This document shows positions 9,303-14,892 of a stretch of 14,892 nt of DNA, piece by piece. How positions within the stretch are numbered: position 1 is the first letter of the stretch; each line of letters begins with the position of its first letter. The notes beneath the pieces were generated by a model that made no database searches, had not been told where the DNA came from, and saw only the letters and a program-made list of their open reading frames with translations. Location: assembly GCA_027731885.1 (NCBI GenBank), contig JAQCAO010000022.1, positions 1 to 14,892 of the forward strand. Direction: 5' to 3'. Source of the stretch: Actinomycetota bacterium. Its GTDB lineage: Bacteria; Actinomycetota; Actinomycetes; Nanopelagicales; Nanopelagicaceae. Made by a program: the position numbers and the translations under genes.

Positions 9303-10642
9303 TAGCGGTCAACGCCTCCCATCACAGGATCGATCGAAGCAACTGCGCCGATAATGTCAGCGACCATTGAGCCTTCGCACATTGCAGAAGTTGCTTGCAA
9401 GTTATTGAAAGATGGTTCACGGAAGTGAACGCGATATGGGCGCGTGCCACCATCAGAGACGCAATGTGCACCTAGTTCACCACGTGGTGATTCAACCGCT
9501 GCATAAACTTGTCCGGCAGGAACGCGAAAACCTTCAGTAACTAACTTGAAGTGGTGGATCAAAGACTCCATTGAAGTGCCCATAATTTCGCGGATATGAT
9601 TTAACGAATTACCCATTCCGTCAGCGCCGATAGCTAGTTGTGCCGGCCATGCGATCTTCTTATCGGCAACCATCACTGGCGCACCTTCAAGTGATTTCAG
9701 TTTCTCCGCACATTGTTCAATGATTCGTAGTGATTGTTCTAGTTCATTAATACGAATTAAGAAACGACCATAAACATCGCAGGTATCGGCTGTGACAACA
9801 TCAAATTTATAATTTTCATATCCTGAGTAAGGTTGAATCTTGCGTAGATCAAGTGGCAGACCAGTTGCGCGGATTACTGGACCTGTAACTCCGAGAGTTG
9901 TGGCACCAGCAAGATCTAAGTAACCAATCCCTTGGGTGCGCTTCATCCAGATGCTGTTGCCAACAAGCAACTTTTCATTATCTTTAAAGCTGTGGCGAAG
10001 ATCTTTAACTGTTGCCAAGATCTTGTCGACCGCGCCAACAGGAAGATCCTGGGCTACTCCACCTGGGCGGATATAGGCCATATTCATACGTAGACCAGAG
10101 ATAAATTCAAAGATATCTAGGACTTTTTCACGTTCGCGGAAGCAGAAGATCATCGGTGAGAGCGCACCGAGTTCTAACGCACCAGTGCCCAGAGCAACCA
10201 TATGTGAAGAAATCCGGTTGAACTCCATCATCATCACGCGAATAACATTTGCTTTTTCCGGAACATCATTTGTGATGCCAAGGAGTTTTTCAACGCCTAA
10301 GCAATAAGCCGCTTCATTAAAGAGTGGAGCTAAGTAATCCATACGGGTTACAAAAGTTGTTCCCTGTGTCCAGTTACGGAATTCAATATTCTTTTCAATT
10401 CCAGTGTGCAAATAACCAATTCCGCAGCGGACCTCAGTAACAGTTTCACCTTCGAGTTCCAGAACCAAGCGAAGCACACCGTGAGTTGATGGGTGCTGTG
10501 GACCCATATTTACAACAACGCGTTCTTCTTTAGCCTGTCCAATTTCCGTGACAAGTGAATCCCAATCGCCTCCGGTTACTGAAAAGACTGTGCCTTCGGT
10601 GGTCTCACGAGATGATGCATATGGATCTGCGTATGTACTCAC
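9302..10642 (-). CDS. nuoD: NADH-quinone oxidoreductase subunit D
   Basis: A 446-residue 49-kDa-type subunit, related to the large subunit of NiFe hydrogenase but without metal ligands; it forms the quinone-binding pocket with NuoB. Seen: '[20 protein letters not shown]' (45-64) with His54, and '[20 protein letters not shown]' (100-119) with Tyr103. By alignment these match the His and Tyr that hold the quinone head group in the Thermus enzyme (same 49-residue spacing). The C-terminus '[18 protein letters not shown]' is the standard end. Start is GTG, overlapping the nuoC stop as GTGA. The first 40 residues are not conserved-looking. Menaquinone is the probable substrate, judging from the neighbouring men genes. 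Confidence 0.98.
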   Translation of the reverse strand: MSTYADPYASSRETTEGTVFSVTGGDWDSLVTEIGQAKEERVVVNMGPQHPSTHGVLRLVLELEGETVTEVRCGIGYLHTGIEKNIEFRNWTQGTTFVTRMDYLAPLFNEAAYCLGVEKLLGITNDVPEKANVIRVMMMEFNRISSHMVALGTGALELGALSPMIFCFREREKVLDIFEFISGLRMNMAYIRPGGVAQDLPVGAVDKILATVKDLRHSFKDNEKLLVGNSIWMKRTQGIGYLDLAGATTLGVTGPVIRATGLPLDLRKIQPYSGYENYKFDVVTADTCDVYGRFLIRINELEQSLRIIEQCAEKLKSLEGAPVMVADKKIAWPAQLAIGADGMGNSLNHIREIMGTSMESLIHHFKLVTEGFRVPAGQVYAAVESPRGELGAHCVSDGGTRPYRVHFREPSFNNLQATSAMCEGSMVADIIGAVASIDPVMGGVDR

Positions 10643-11286
10643 TTGTATGACCTCCGTTCTGATGGAGGTGGTGTTACAGCGCCTTTATATTCCACACCGA
10701 TTCCGCCAAGTGCGTAATCCTTACGTTGTGGATGTCCTTGCCAGTCATCTGGCATCAAGATTCTTGTTAAACCAGGATGTCCGTCAAAGATGATTCCGAA
10801 CATGTCATAAGTTTCGCGTTCATTCCAGTTTGATCCGCCCCATACTTCAACAAGAGATGGAATGTGTGGATCGGTATCTGGCACTGAAACTTCGAGGCGG
10901 ATACGTTGATTATTTGTTACCGATAGCAAGTGATAAACTGCATGCAGTTCGCGATTCTTATCATCTGGATAGTGAACACCAGATACGCCCATAGACATTT
11001 CAAATTTCAATTTATCGCGCAGAATTAGCGCAACCTCAACTAAACGATCGCGCTTAATGTGAAGGGTTAATTCACCGCGATCAACGACAACTCTTTCAAT
11101 TGCATCAGCAAAATCAGGATATGCGCGCTCTAAATCATCGGCTACCTGGTCAAAATAACCACCAAATGGGCGCTGTGCTGAGCCTGCGCTAACTTCGCTG
11201 CGAACTAAGCCGCCGTAACCTGAGGTATCCCCGGTTCCGTGCGCGCCAAACATGCCCTGTTTATCTTCAGGTTGATCTTGGGACAT
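10639..11286 (-). CDS. nuoC: NADH-quinone oxidoreductase subunit C
   Basis: A 215-residue 30-kDa-type subunit of the connecting module of complex I. It is separate from NuoD, unlike the NuoCD fusion of E. coli. The family signature lies at 153-191: '[20 protein letters not shown]' followed by '[19 protein letters not shown]'. The core begins near residue 42; the first 40 residues are Gly/Ser-rich and polar ('[18 protein letters not shown]'), an extension I recall in actinobacterial NuoC. The start codon directly abuts the nuoB stop (TAAATG). The nearest purine-rich site, AAGGGG (11299-11304), is twelve bases away, so initiation is probably by coupling. Confidence 0.97.
   Translation of the reverse strand: MSQDQPEDKQGMFGAHGTGDTSGYGGLVRSEVSAGSAQRPFGGYFDQVADDLERAYPDFADAIERVVVDRGELTLHIKRDRLVEVALILRDKLKFEMSMGVSGVHYPDDKNRELHAVYHLLSVTNNQRIRLEVSVPDTDPHIPSLVEVWGGSNWNERETYDMFGIIFDGHPGLTRILMPDDWQGHPQRKDYALGGIGVEYKGAVTPPPSERRSYK
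10651..10655 (-). promoter_or_regulatory. Shine-Dalgarno site for the GTG start of nuoD
   Basis: GGAGG on the minus strand, eight bases before the GTG at 10642-10640. It is embedded in the last codons of nuoC and supports the GTG, which overlaps the nuoC stop by four bases. Confidence 0.8.
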
Positions 11287-11841
11287 TTAAGCCAACAACC
11301 CCTTCAACTGGTGGGTTGGAAGAGCGGCCATAGCTGCAGCTTCAACTTCTTTAATAACTTTTTCGCGGTTAGGTCCGAGTTTTTCATCGTAAATCTGATC
11401 ATGCAATTTAAGAATTGCATCCATCAACATCTCTGGACGTGGTGGGCAACCTGGCAGGTAAATATCAACTGGTACAACGTGATCAACGCCTTGCACGATC
11501 GCATAATTATTAAACATTCCGCCTGATGAAGCACAGGCACCCATTGCAATAACCCACTTTGGCGCTGCCATTTGATCATAAATCTGGCGAAGAACTGGGG
11601 CCATCTTATTTGAAACGCGACCGGCAACGATCATTAAATCTGCTTGACGTGGAGATGCCCGGAAAACTTCCATTCCAAAACGGGCGAGATCATAACGACC
11701 CGCACCCGCTGCCATCATTTCGATCGCACAACATGCCAAGCCAAAAGTCGCTGGCCACAATGAGTTCTTACGCATATAACCAGCGAGTTTTTCAACTGAT
11801 GTTAAAACAATTCCGCTAGGTAACTTCTCTTCTAATCCCAT
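11287..11841 (-). CDS. nuoB: NADH-quinone oxidoreductase subunit B (cluster N2)
   Basis: A 184-residue subunit that holds the terminal [4Fe-4S] cluster N2, which hands electrons to quinone. The ligands are seen as the adjacent pair Cys37-Cys38 in '[13 protein letters not shown]', Cys103 in '[12 protein letters not shown]' and Cys132 in '[14 protein letters not shown]'. The open frame begins at an ATG at 11862, but I chose the ATG at 11841: GGAGG lies six bases before it, the protein then starts [20 protein letters not shown], and the length matches what I recall for actinobacterial NuoB. It overlaps nuoA by ten bases. The start at 11862 has no SD site. Confidence 0.97.
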   Translation of the reverse strand: MGLEEKLPSGIVLTSVEKLAGYMRKNSLWPATFGLACCAIEMMAAGAGRYDLARFGMEVFRASPRQADLMIVAGRVSNKMAPVLRQIYDQMAAPKWVIAMGACASSGGMFNNYAIVQGVDHVVPVDIYLPGCPPRPEMLMDAILKLHDQIYDEKLGPNREKVIKEVEAAAMAALPTHQLKGLLA

Positions 11842-12197
11842 TCGAGGCCTCCGCGACGCCATACATAAGCAAATGCAATACCGATAGTTGCGATGAAGAT
11901 CGCCATTTCAACCAAACCAAATAGTCCGAGTTGATCGAAGGAGACGGCCCACGGATAAAGGAAGACAATTTCAATATCGAAGATAATAAATAACATTGCA
12001 GTTAAAAAGTATTTAACTGGGAAGCGACCACCTTGCACTGCTTGCGGTGAAGGCTCAATTCCGCACTCGTAAGCTTCCGACTTGGCGCGGTTGTAACGCG
12101 CTGGGCCGGTAACTGCCGCTGCCACGAGAGAGAAAACGGCGAACCCAAAGCCAACTGCGGCAATAGCCAGAATCGGAATGTATGGATTTGAACTCAC
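11832..12197 (-). CDS. nuoA: NADH-quinone oxidoreductase subunit A
   Basis: A 121-residue membrane subunit (ND3-like) with three hydrophobic helices (about 6-28, 66-86 and 92-111). Seen: '[20 protein letters not shown]', the conserved loop with the Cys that lies near the quinone site, and '[20 protein letters not shown]', the second helix with its acidic residues. The open frame continues upstream to 12275 and into the end of menG, but that part (HHHPHARL) is not NuoA-like. The GTG at 12197-12195, preceded by AGGA eight bases away, gives the normal family length and a start at [12 protein letters not shown]. It is the first nuo gene, about 40 bases after menG. Confidence 0.95.
   Translation of the reverse strand: MSSNPYIPILAIAAVGFGFAVFSLVAAAVTGPARYNRAKSEAYECGIEPSPQAVQGGRFPVKYFLTAMLFIIFDIEIVFLYPWAVSFDQLGLFGLVEMAIFIATIGIAFAYVWRRGGLEWD
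11848..11852 (-). promoter_or_regulatory. Shine-Dalgarno site that sets the nuoB start
   Basis: GGAGG on the minus strand, six bases upstream of the ATG at 11841 and inside the end of nuoA. It decides against the upstream in-frame ATG at 11862. Confidence 0.85.
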
Positions 12198-12204
12198 AGG
12201 CGAA

Positions 12205-12210
12205 ATCCTA
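12205..12210 (-). promoter_or_regulatory. SD site for nuoA, or possible -10 box
   Basis: The minus-strand hexamer TAGGAT contains AGGA at a good distance (eight bases) from the nuoA GTG. It also fits the TANNNT form of an actinobacterial -10 box, which would put a transcript start at or next to the GTG. No convincing -35 lies 16-19 bases upstream, so the SD reading is preferred. Confidence 0.45.
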
Positions 12211-12237
12211 AGGCGGGCATGGGGGTGGTGGTGACCG

Positions 12238-12930
12238 TTACGCCTTGATGGCCATGTGAACTGCAACAACCCCATAGGTTAAATTGCTCCAGCCGACTTG
12301 GGTCCAGCCAGCGGCGGTGATCTTGGCGGCGAGCGCGCTCTGATTTGGCCAGGCGCGAATCGATTCGGCTAGATAAATATAGGCATCCGGGTTTGACGAG
12401 CTCTTCTTGGCAATCGCCGGCAGGGCGCGCATCAGGTAATTGGTGTAAATCTTGCGGAAAGGGGCCCAAGTCGGGCTGGAGAACTCGGCGATAACGATCC
12501 GGCCGCCCTTTCTCGTTACTCGCAGCGCCTCGCGGAGGGCTTTATCGGTATCTGAGGTATTGCGTAGACCAAAAGAGATGGTCACAACATCAAATTGACC
12601 ATCACCGAAAGGCAGATTTAAAGCATCGGCGAAGGTAAAGGGCAGGTGCGGGCGGACTTTGCGACCGGCAGCGAGCATTCCTTGTGAAAAATCGGCTGGA
12701 ATCACATCGGCCCCTGCCGCAGCCAAGGGTTCTGAGCTGGAACCGGTTCCGGCAGCAAGGTCGAGGATCTTCATCCCAGGTTTTGGAGCAATGATCGCGG
12801 TCGTTGCCCGGCGCCATCTCTTGGTCTGGCCCAGACTCAATAAATCGTTGACCAGGTCGTACCGCTTGGCGACGCCATCGAACATTGCCGCGACCTCATC
12901 TGGGTTCTTATCCATATTTGCGCGCGACAT
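12238..12930 (-). CDS. menG: Demethylmenaquinone methyltransferase (MenG/UbiE family)
   Basis: A 230-residue SAM-dependent C-methyltransferase that performs the last step of menaquinone synthesis. Seen: '[18 protein letters not shown]' (24-41), the UbiE-family N-terminal signature; 'ILDLAAGTG' (55-63), SAM-binding motif I; 'DFSQGML' (80-86); 'FGLRNTSD' (120-127); 'RVTRKGGR' (137-144); and '[18 protein letters not shown]' (178-195). A ubiquinone role is unlikely given menF beside it. The frame is open to a TTG at 12966, with ATG at 12960, but the ATG at 12930 matches where actinobacterial homologues begin ([14 protein letters not shown]). Its SD site is weak. Codon use differs from its neighbours: about 57% G+C over 12301-12900 by hand count, with CTG, GTC and ACC favoured. 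It probably shares a transcript with nuoA. Confidence 0.93.
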   Translation of the reverse strand: MSRANMDKNPDEVAAMFDGVAKRYDLVNDLLSLGQTKRWRRATTAIIAPKPGMKILDLAAGTGSSSEPLAAAGADVIPADFSQGMLAAGRKVRPHLPFTFADALNLPFGDGQFDVVTISFGLRNTSDTDKALREALRVTRKGGRIVIAEFSSPTWAPFRKIYTNYLMRALPAIAKKSSSNPDAYIYLAESIRAWPNQSALAAKITAAGWTQVGWSNLTYGVVAVHMAIKA

Positions 12931-12992
12931 GAGGCAAGTCTCTCGCAAGAGTAGGCTCATCCACAACTTAAAGGCGATTTAGGGAGAACTCG
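12931..12992. promoter_or_regulatory. Divergent intergenic region between menG and bioY
   Basis: These 62 bases must hold, or lie next to, the promoters for menG (leftward, possibly for the whole nuo operon) and bioY (rightward). Candidate -10 boxes of TANNNT form are TAAGTT on the minus strand (12965-12970), giving a menG leader of about 28 bases, and TAGGCT on the plus strand (12952-12957). Neither has a good -35. GGGAG at 12982-12986 is the SD site of bioY, six bases before its ATG. The near-palindrome CTCTCGCAAGAG (12940-12951) is too short to call an operator. Confidence 0.45.
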
Positions 12993-13583
12993 ATGTCGAT
13001 CTCAACTGGCTCACTTCGCGCGACGGTATTTCCACACAGTACTGCGCTGACCCACGCCAGCTTTATCGTCGGCGGAACCTTATTTATTACCGCGCTCGCT
13101 CAAATCGCAATCCCAGTTCCGGGGTCTCCAGTACCCGTCACGGGACAAACGCTGGCTGTTTATTTGATCGGTACCACTTTCGGTGCGCGACTTGGTTTTG
13201 CAACATTTGCGACATATCTATTAGCCGGAATCGCAGGCGCACCAGTTTTTGCACCTGCCGCAACTCAAGGTTTAGCTCGTCTAACTGGTGCAACCGGGGG
13301 ATATCTAATCGGAATGTTGGTTGCCGTTTTGGTTCTTGGTGCGCTCGCAGATCGTAAAGCAGATCAAAAGTTTAAAACATCTTTTCCTGCCCTAATTTTA
13401 GGTAGCGTAATTGTCTTCGCCTTTGGTTTGATCTGGCTAAACGTTTCGCTCAATTTAACCTGGGCGCAGACAATCAGCGCAGGTTTAGCTCCATTTATCG
13501 TTGGCGAAGTTATCAAGATTGCAATCACTGCCACTTCTCTTCCACTTATCTGGCGAAAAATTTCAAAGAAGTTATCGCGCTAA
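12993..13583 (+). CDS. bioY: Biotin transporter substrate-binding subunit BioY
   Basis: A 196-residue membrane protein with about six hydrophobic helices, the S component of a biotin ECF transporter. Family motifs seen: 'PVPVTGQTLAVYLIG' (46-60); 'GARLGFATFATYLLAGIAGA' (64-83), which holds the helix before the short loop; 'GATGGYLIG' (99-107); and 'GLAPFIVGEVIKIAITA' (164-180). Most BioY proteins have Asp in the last motif (GDxxK); here it is Glu. Length is normal. No EcfA ATPase or EcfT gene lies in this window, so it either uses a shared energising module encoded elsewhere or acts alone, as reported for some BioY proteins. A good SD site (GGGAG) precedes the ATG. It starts a plus-strand pair with menF, 11 bases apart. 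Confidence 0.93.
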   Translation: MSISTGSLRATVFPHSTALTHASFIVGGTLFITALAQIAIPVPGSPVPVTGQTLAVYLIGTTFGARLGFATFATYLLAGIAGAPVFAPAATQGLARLTGATGGYLIGMLVAVLVLGALADRKADQKFKTSFPALILGSVIVFAFGLIWLNVSLNLTWAQTISAGLAPFIVGEVIKIAITATSLPLIWRKISKKLSR

Positions 13584-13594
13584 AGTAAATTCTT
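13581..13594 (+). promoter_or_regulatory. Possible -10 box for a leaderless menF transcript
   Basis: The short gap before the menF ATG has no SD site. TAAAGT (13581-13586), overlapping the bioY stop, fits TANNNT and lies eight bases before the ATG, so a transcript could begin at or next to the start codon. No clear -35 was seen. Coupled translation from bioY is the alternative. Confidence 0.25.
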
Positions 13595-14815
13595 ATGCCT
13601 TCCCTTATTCCAGTAACTTCTGCGCGCCTTGGCGATCACTTACCTTTGTTGGAGCTGCTGCCAGATAGCGCGCCTTTAACTTGGGTCCGTGGTGGTGATG
13701 GTTTAGTTGGTTGGGGTGTTTATGCATCAACTGTTGTAAAAGGTGTAAATCGTTTTACAGATGCGCGCACTTGGTGGCACCAACAGCTAGAAAAATTTGC
13801 GGTAGCTGATTCAGTTCATGCCAGCGGAACCGGACCGATTCTCTTCACCTCTTTCTCCTTTGATCAAGATGAAGATTCAGTACTAGTAATCCCCCAGATT
13901 GTCGTTGGAATGCGCAATGGCAGCTCATGGATCACCTGGATTGGCGATCAACCACAGCCATCTCTTTTAGAAGAAATTCCCCTGCTTCAAGATGCCGAAT
14001 TTAACTGGGGCGATGGATCTTTATCGCCGGCAGAATGGCAAGTGCGAGTCGCTCAAGCGATTAAAGAGATTGAGAACTCGAGCCTTGAGAAAGTAGTACT
14101 GGCACGCGATTTAAAGATAAACTCTCATCGCCCAATCGATGCGCGAAAAATCCTGCGCAATTTAAGCCTTGAATACCCTTCCACTTGGATCTTCTCAGTC
14201 GATGGCCTAGTCGGAGCAACCCCAGAACTTTTGCTGCGGCTATCGCGCGGCATGGTTACATCACGCGTTCTTGCCGGCACTATTAGCAAAACAGGTGATG
14301 ATGAGAAAGATTTAGCGTTAGCCGCATCCCTTGCAAGATCATCTAAAGATCTCGAAGAGCACGAATATGCAGTTCGTTCCGTTGCCGATGCACTCGATTC
14401 TTTCTGCACATCCACTAACGTTCCCGAATCTCCTTTTGTATTGCACTTAGCAAATGTTATGCATCTTGCAACCGATGTAACAGGTGCGCTAATTGAAAGC
14501 AAGAAAAGTGTTGATGCGTTTACTATTTTAGAGAAGTTGCACCCATCGGCCGCTGTCTGCGGCACGCCAACTGATATCGCTGCTGATTTAATCAAGCGAA
14601 TAGAAGGTATGTCGCGCGGACGTTATGCCGGCCCCGTCGGATGGCTAGATGCCCGCGGTGATGGAGAGTTGGGTATCGCTCTGCGATGTGGCCAGATTAC
14701 AGATAAGGAAATTCAAATTTTCGCTGGTTGTGGGATTGTTGCCGGATCTAACCCAGAGAAAGAGTTAAGTGAAAGTAGCGCAAAATTTGCACCCATGCGT
14801 AGCGCACTGAGTTAA
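13595..14815 (+). CDS. menF: Isochorismate synthase (MenF type)
   Basis: A 406-residue chorismate-binding enzyme that converts chorismate to isochorismate, the entry to menaquinone synthesis. The conserved C-terminal domain is complete: 'SSLEKVVLARDL' (162-173) with Lys166 as the likely general base; 'GATPELLLRLS' (207-217) with Glu211; 'RVLAGTI'; 'KDLEEHEYAVR' (251-261), whose Glu residues bind magnesium; 'HPSAAVCGTPTDIA' (316-329); 'RGRYAGPVGWLDARGDGELG' (341-360) followed by IALRCG; and 'GCGIVAGSNPEKELSES' (378-394). The N-terminal half is less conserved, as usual. An isochorismate synthase for a siderophore is possible by sequence alone, but menG upstream and a probable menD downstream favour the menaquinone role. 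Confidence 0.9.
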   Translation: MPSLIPVTSARLGDHLPLLELLPDSAPLTWVRGGDGLVGWGVYASTVVKGVNRFTDARTWWHQQLEKFAVADSVHASGTGPILFTSFSFDQDEDSVLVIPQIVVGMRNGSSWITWIGDQPQPSLLEEIPLLQDAEFNWGDGSLSPAEWQVRVAQAIKEIENSSLEKVVLARDLKINSHRPIDARKILRNLSLEYPSTWIFSVDGLVGATPELLLRLSRGMVTSRVLAGTISKTGDDEKDLALAASLARSSKDLEEHEYAVRSVADALDSFCTSTNVPESPFVLHLANVMHLATDVTGALIESKKSVDAFTILEKLHPSAAVCGTPTDIAADLIKRIEGMSRGRYAGPVGWLDARGDGELGIALRCGQITDKEIQIFAGCGIVAGSNPEKELSESSAKFAPMRSALS

Positions 14816-14892
14816 ATTGAATCCATTTTGGCGTAAAGGTTTTTAATTAAATCAGCATTTGCTTCTCTATTTGGAACATCACAGACGACCAC
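14812..14892 (-). CDS. menD: C-terminal end of a probable MenD (cut by window edge)
   Basis: A minus-strand frame open from the right edge to a TAA at 14812-14814 encodes 26 residues beginning VVVCDVPNREANADLIKNLY and ending AKMDSI. The pattern of a beta strand ending in a valine-rich run, then 'xxNREANxxL' and a last helix, resembles the C-terminus of MenD (SEPHCHC synthase), the thiamine-diphosphate enzyme that uses isochorismate. MenD would act directly after MenF. The fragment is too short for certainty; another thiamine-diphosphate enzyme is possible. It converges on menF and their stop codons share the bases TTAA, so there is no room for a terminator between them. Confidence 0.55.
   Translation of the reverse strand: MVVCDVPNREANADLIKNLYAKMDSI

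Noticed and set aside
12214..12231. G-rich run on the plus strand between menG and nuoA as a possible quadruplex
   Set aside because: It has only two runs of three or more G followed by pairs, which does not meet the usual four-run pattern.
12198..12275. Upstream extension of the nuoA reading frame into menG
   Set aside because: The extra residues are His/Pro/Arg-rich and unlike NuoA; the GTG at 12197 gives the normal length and has an AGGA site.
12940..12951. Near-palindrome CTCTCGCAAGAG as a biotin-repressor operator or hairpin
   Set aside because: The arms are only four bases with a four-base loop, and it does not match an operator I know; chance is likely.
14125..14595. Minus-strand open frame of 156 codons opposite menF
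   Set aside because: It sits fully inside menF, whose catalytic motifs are intact in the other strand; the antisense peptide has no recognisable feature.
1..14892. Hidden novel system, mobile element, CRISPR array or RNA gene
   Set aside because: Almost every base is covered by well-recognised housekeeping genes with tiny gaps; no repeats, transposase, tRNA-like or array-like structure was seen.

Overview
This window is almost entirely a respiratory complex I (NADH:quinone oxidoreductase) operon read on the minus strand. It holds nuoA to nuoL complete and the first 66 codons of nuoM, cut by the left edge; nuoN would lie further left and is not visible. The subunit set points to an actinobacterium: a 184-residue NuoB, a NuoJ with a long soluble tail containing '[18 protein letters not shown]', NuoH with an extra C-terminal helix, NuoG that keeps all four ligands of cluster N7, and an actinobacterial-type MenG. 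Base composition is low for that phylum (roughly 45-50% G+C in most lines I counted by hand), and packing is extremely tight. Together these suggest a streamlined, low-GC, possibly freshwater lineage such as the acI/Nanopelagicales group. The lineage is an inference; no rRNA or other phylogenetic marker is present.

Layout from left to right: partial nuoM (minus, 1-200), nuoL, nuoK, nuoJ, nuoI, nuoH, nuoG, nuoF, nuoE, nuoD, nuoC, nuoB, nuoA (minus, up to 12197), then menG/ubiE (minus, 12238-12930). A 62-base divergent intergenic region follows. On the plus strand come bioY (12993-13583), the substrate-binding membrane subunit of a biotin ECF transporter, and menF (13595-14815), isochorismate synthase. 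At the right edge a minus-strand reading frame (14812-14892) looks like the last 26 codons of menD, converging on menF with overlapping stop codons.

The genes make functional sense together. Soluble subunits NuoE, F and G take electrons from NADH through FMN and a chain of iron-sulfur clusters. NuoC, D, B and I pass them on to the quinone site. The membrane subunits NuoA, H, J, K, L and M couple this to proton pumping. MenG performs the last (methylation) step of menaquinone synthesis, MenF the first committed step and MenD the next. The window therefore combines complex I with genes for its probable electron acceptor, menaquinone. BioY is the one outsider.

Each nuo gene overlaps or abuts the next by a few bases (TAATG, ATGA, GTGA or somewhat longer overlaps), which implies one transcript and translational coupling. 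Four starts (nuoA, nuoB, nuoD, nuoI) needed care because longer open frames or GTG starts are involved; Shine-Dalgarno (SD) sites and family lengths decide them. There is no gene-free stretch over 300 bases, no tRNA, rRNA, CRISPR array, insertion sequence or convincing terminator. I see no sign of an undescribed system; the most notable oddity is that menG is clearly richer in G+C than its neighbours.
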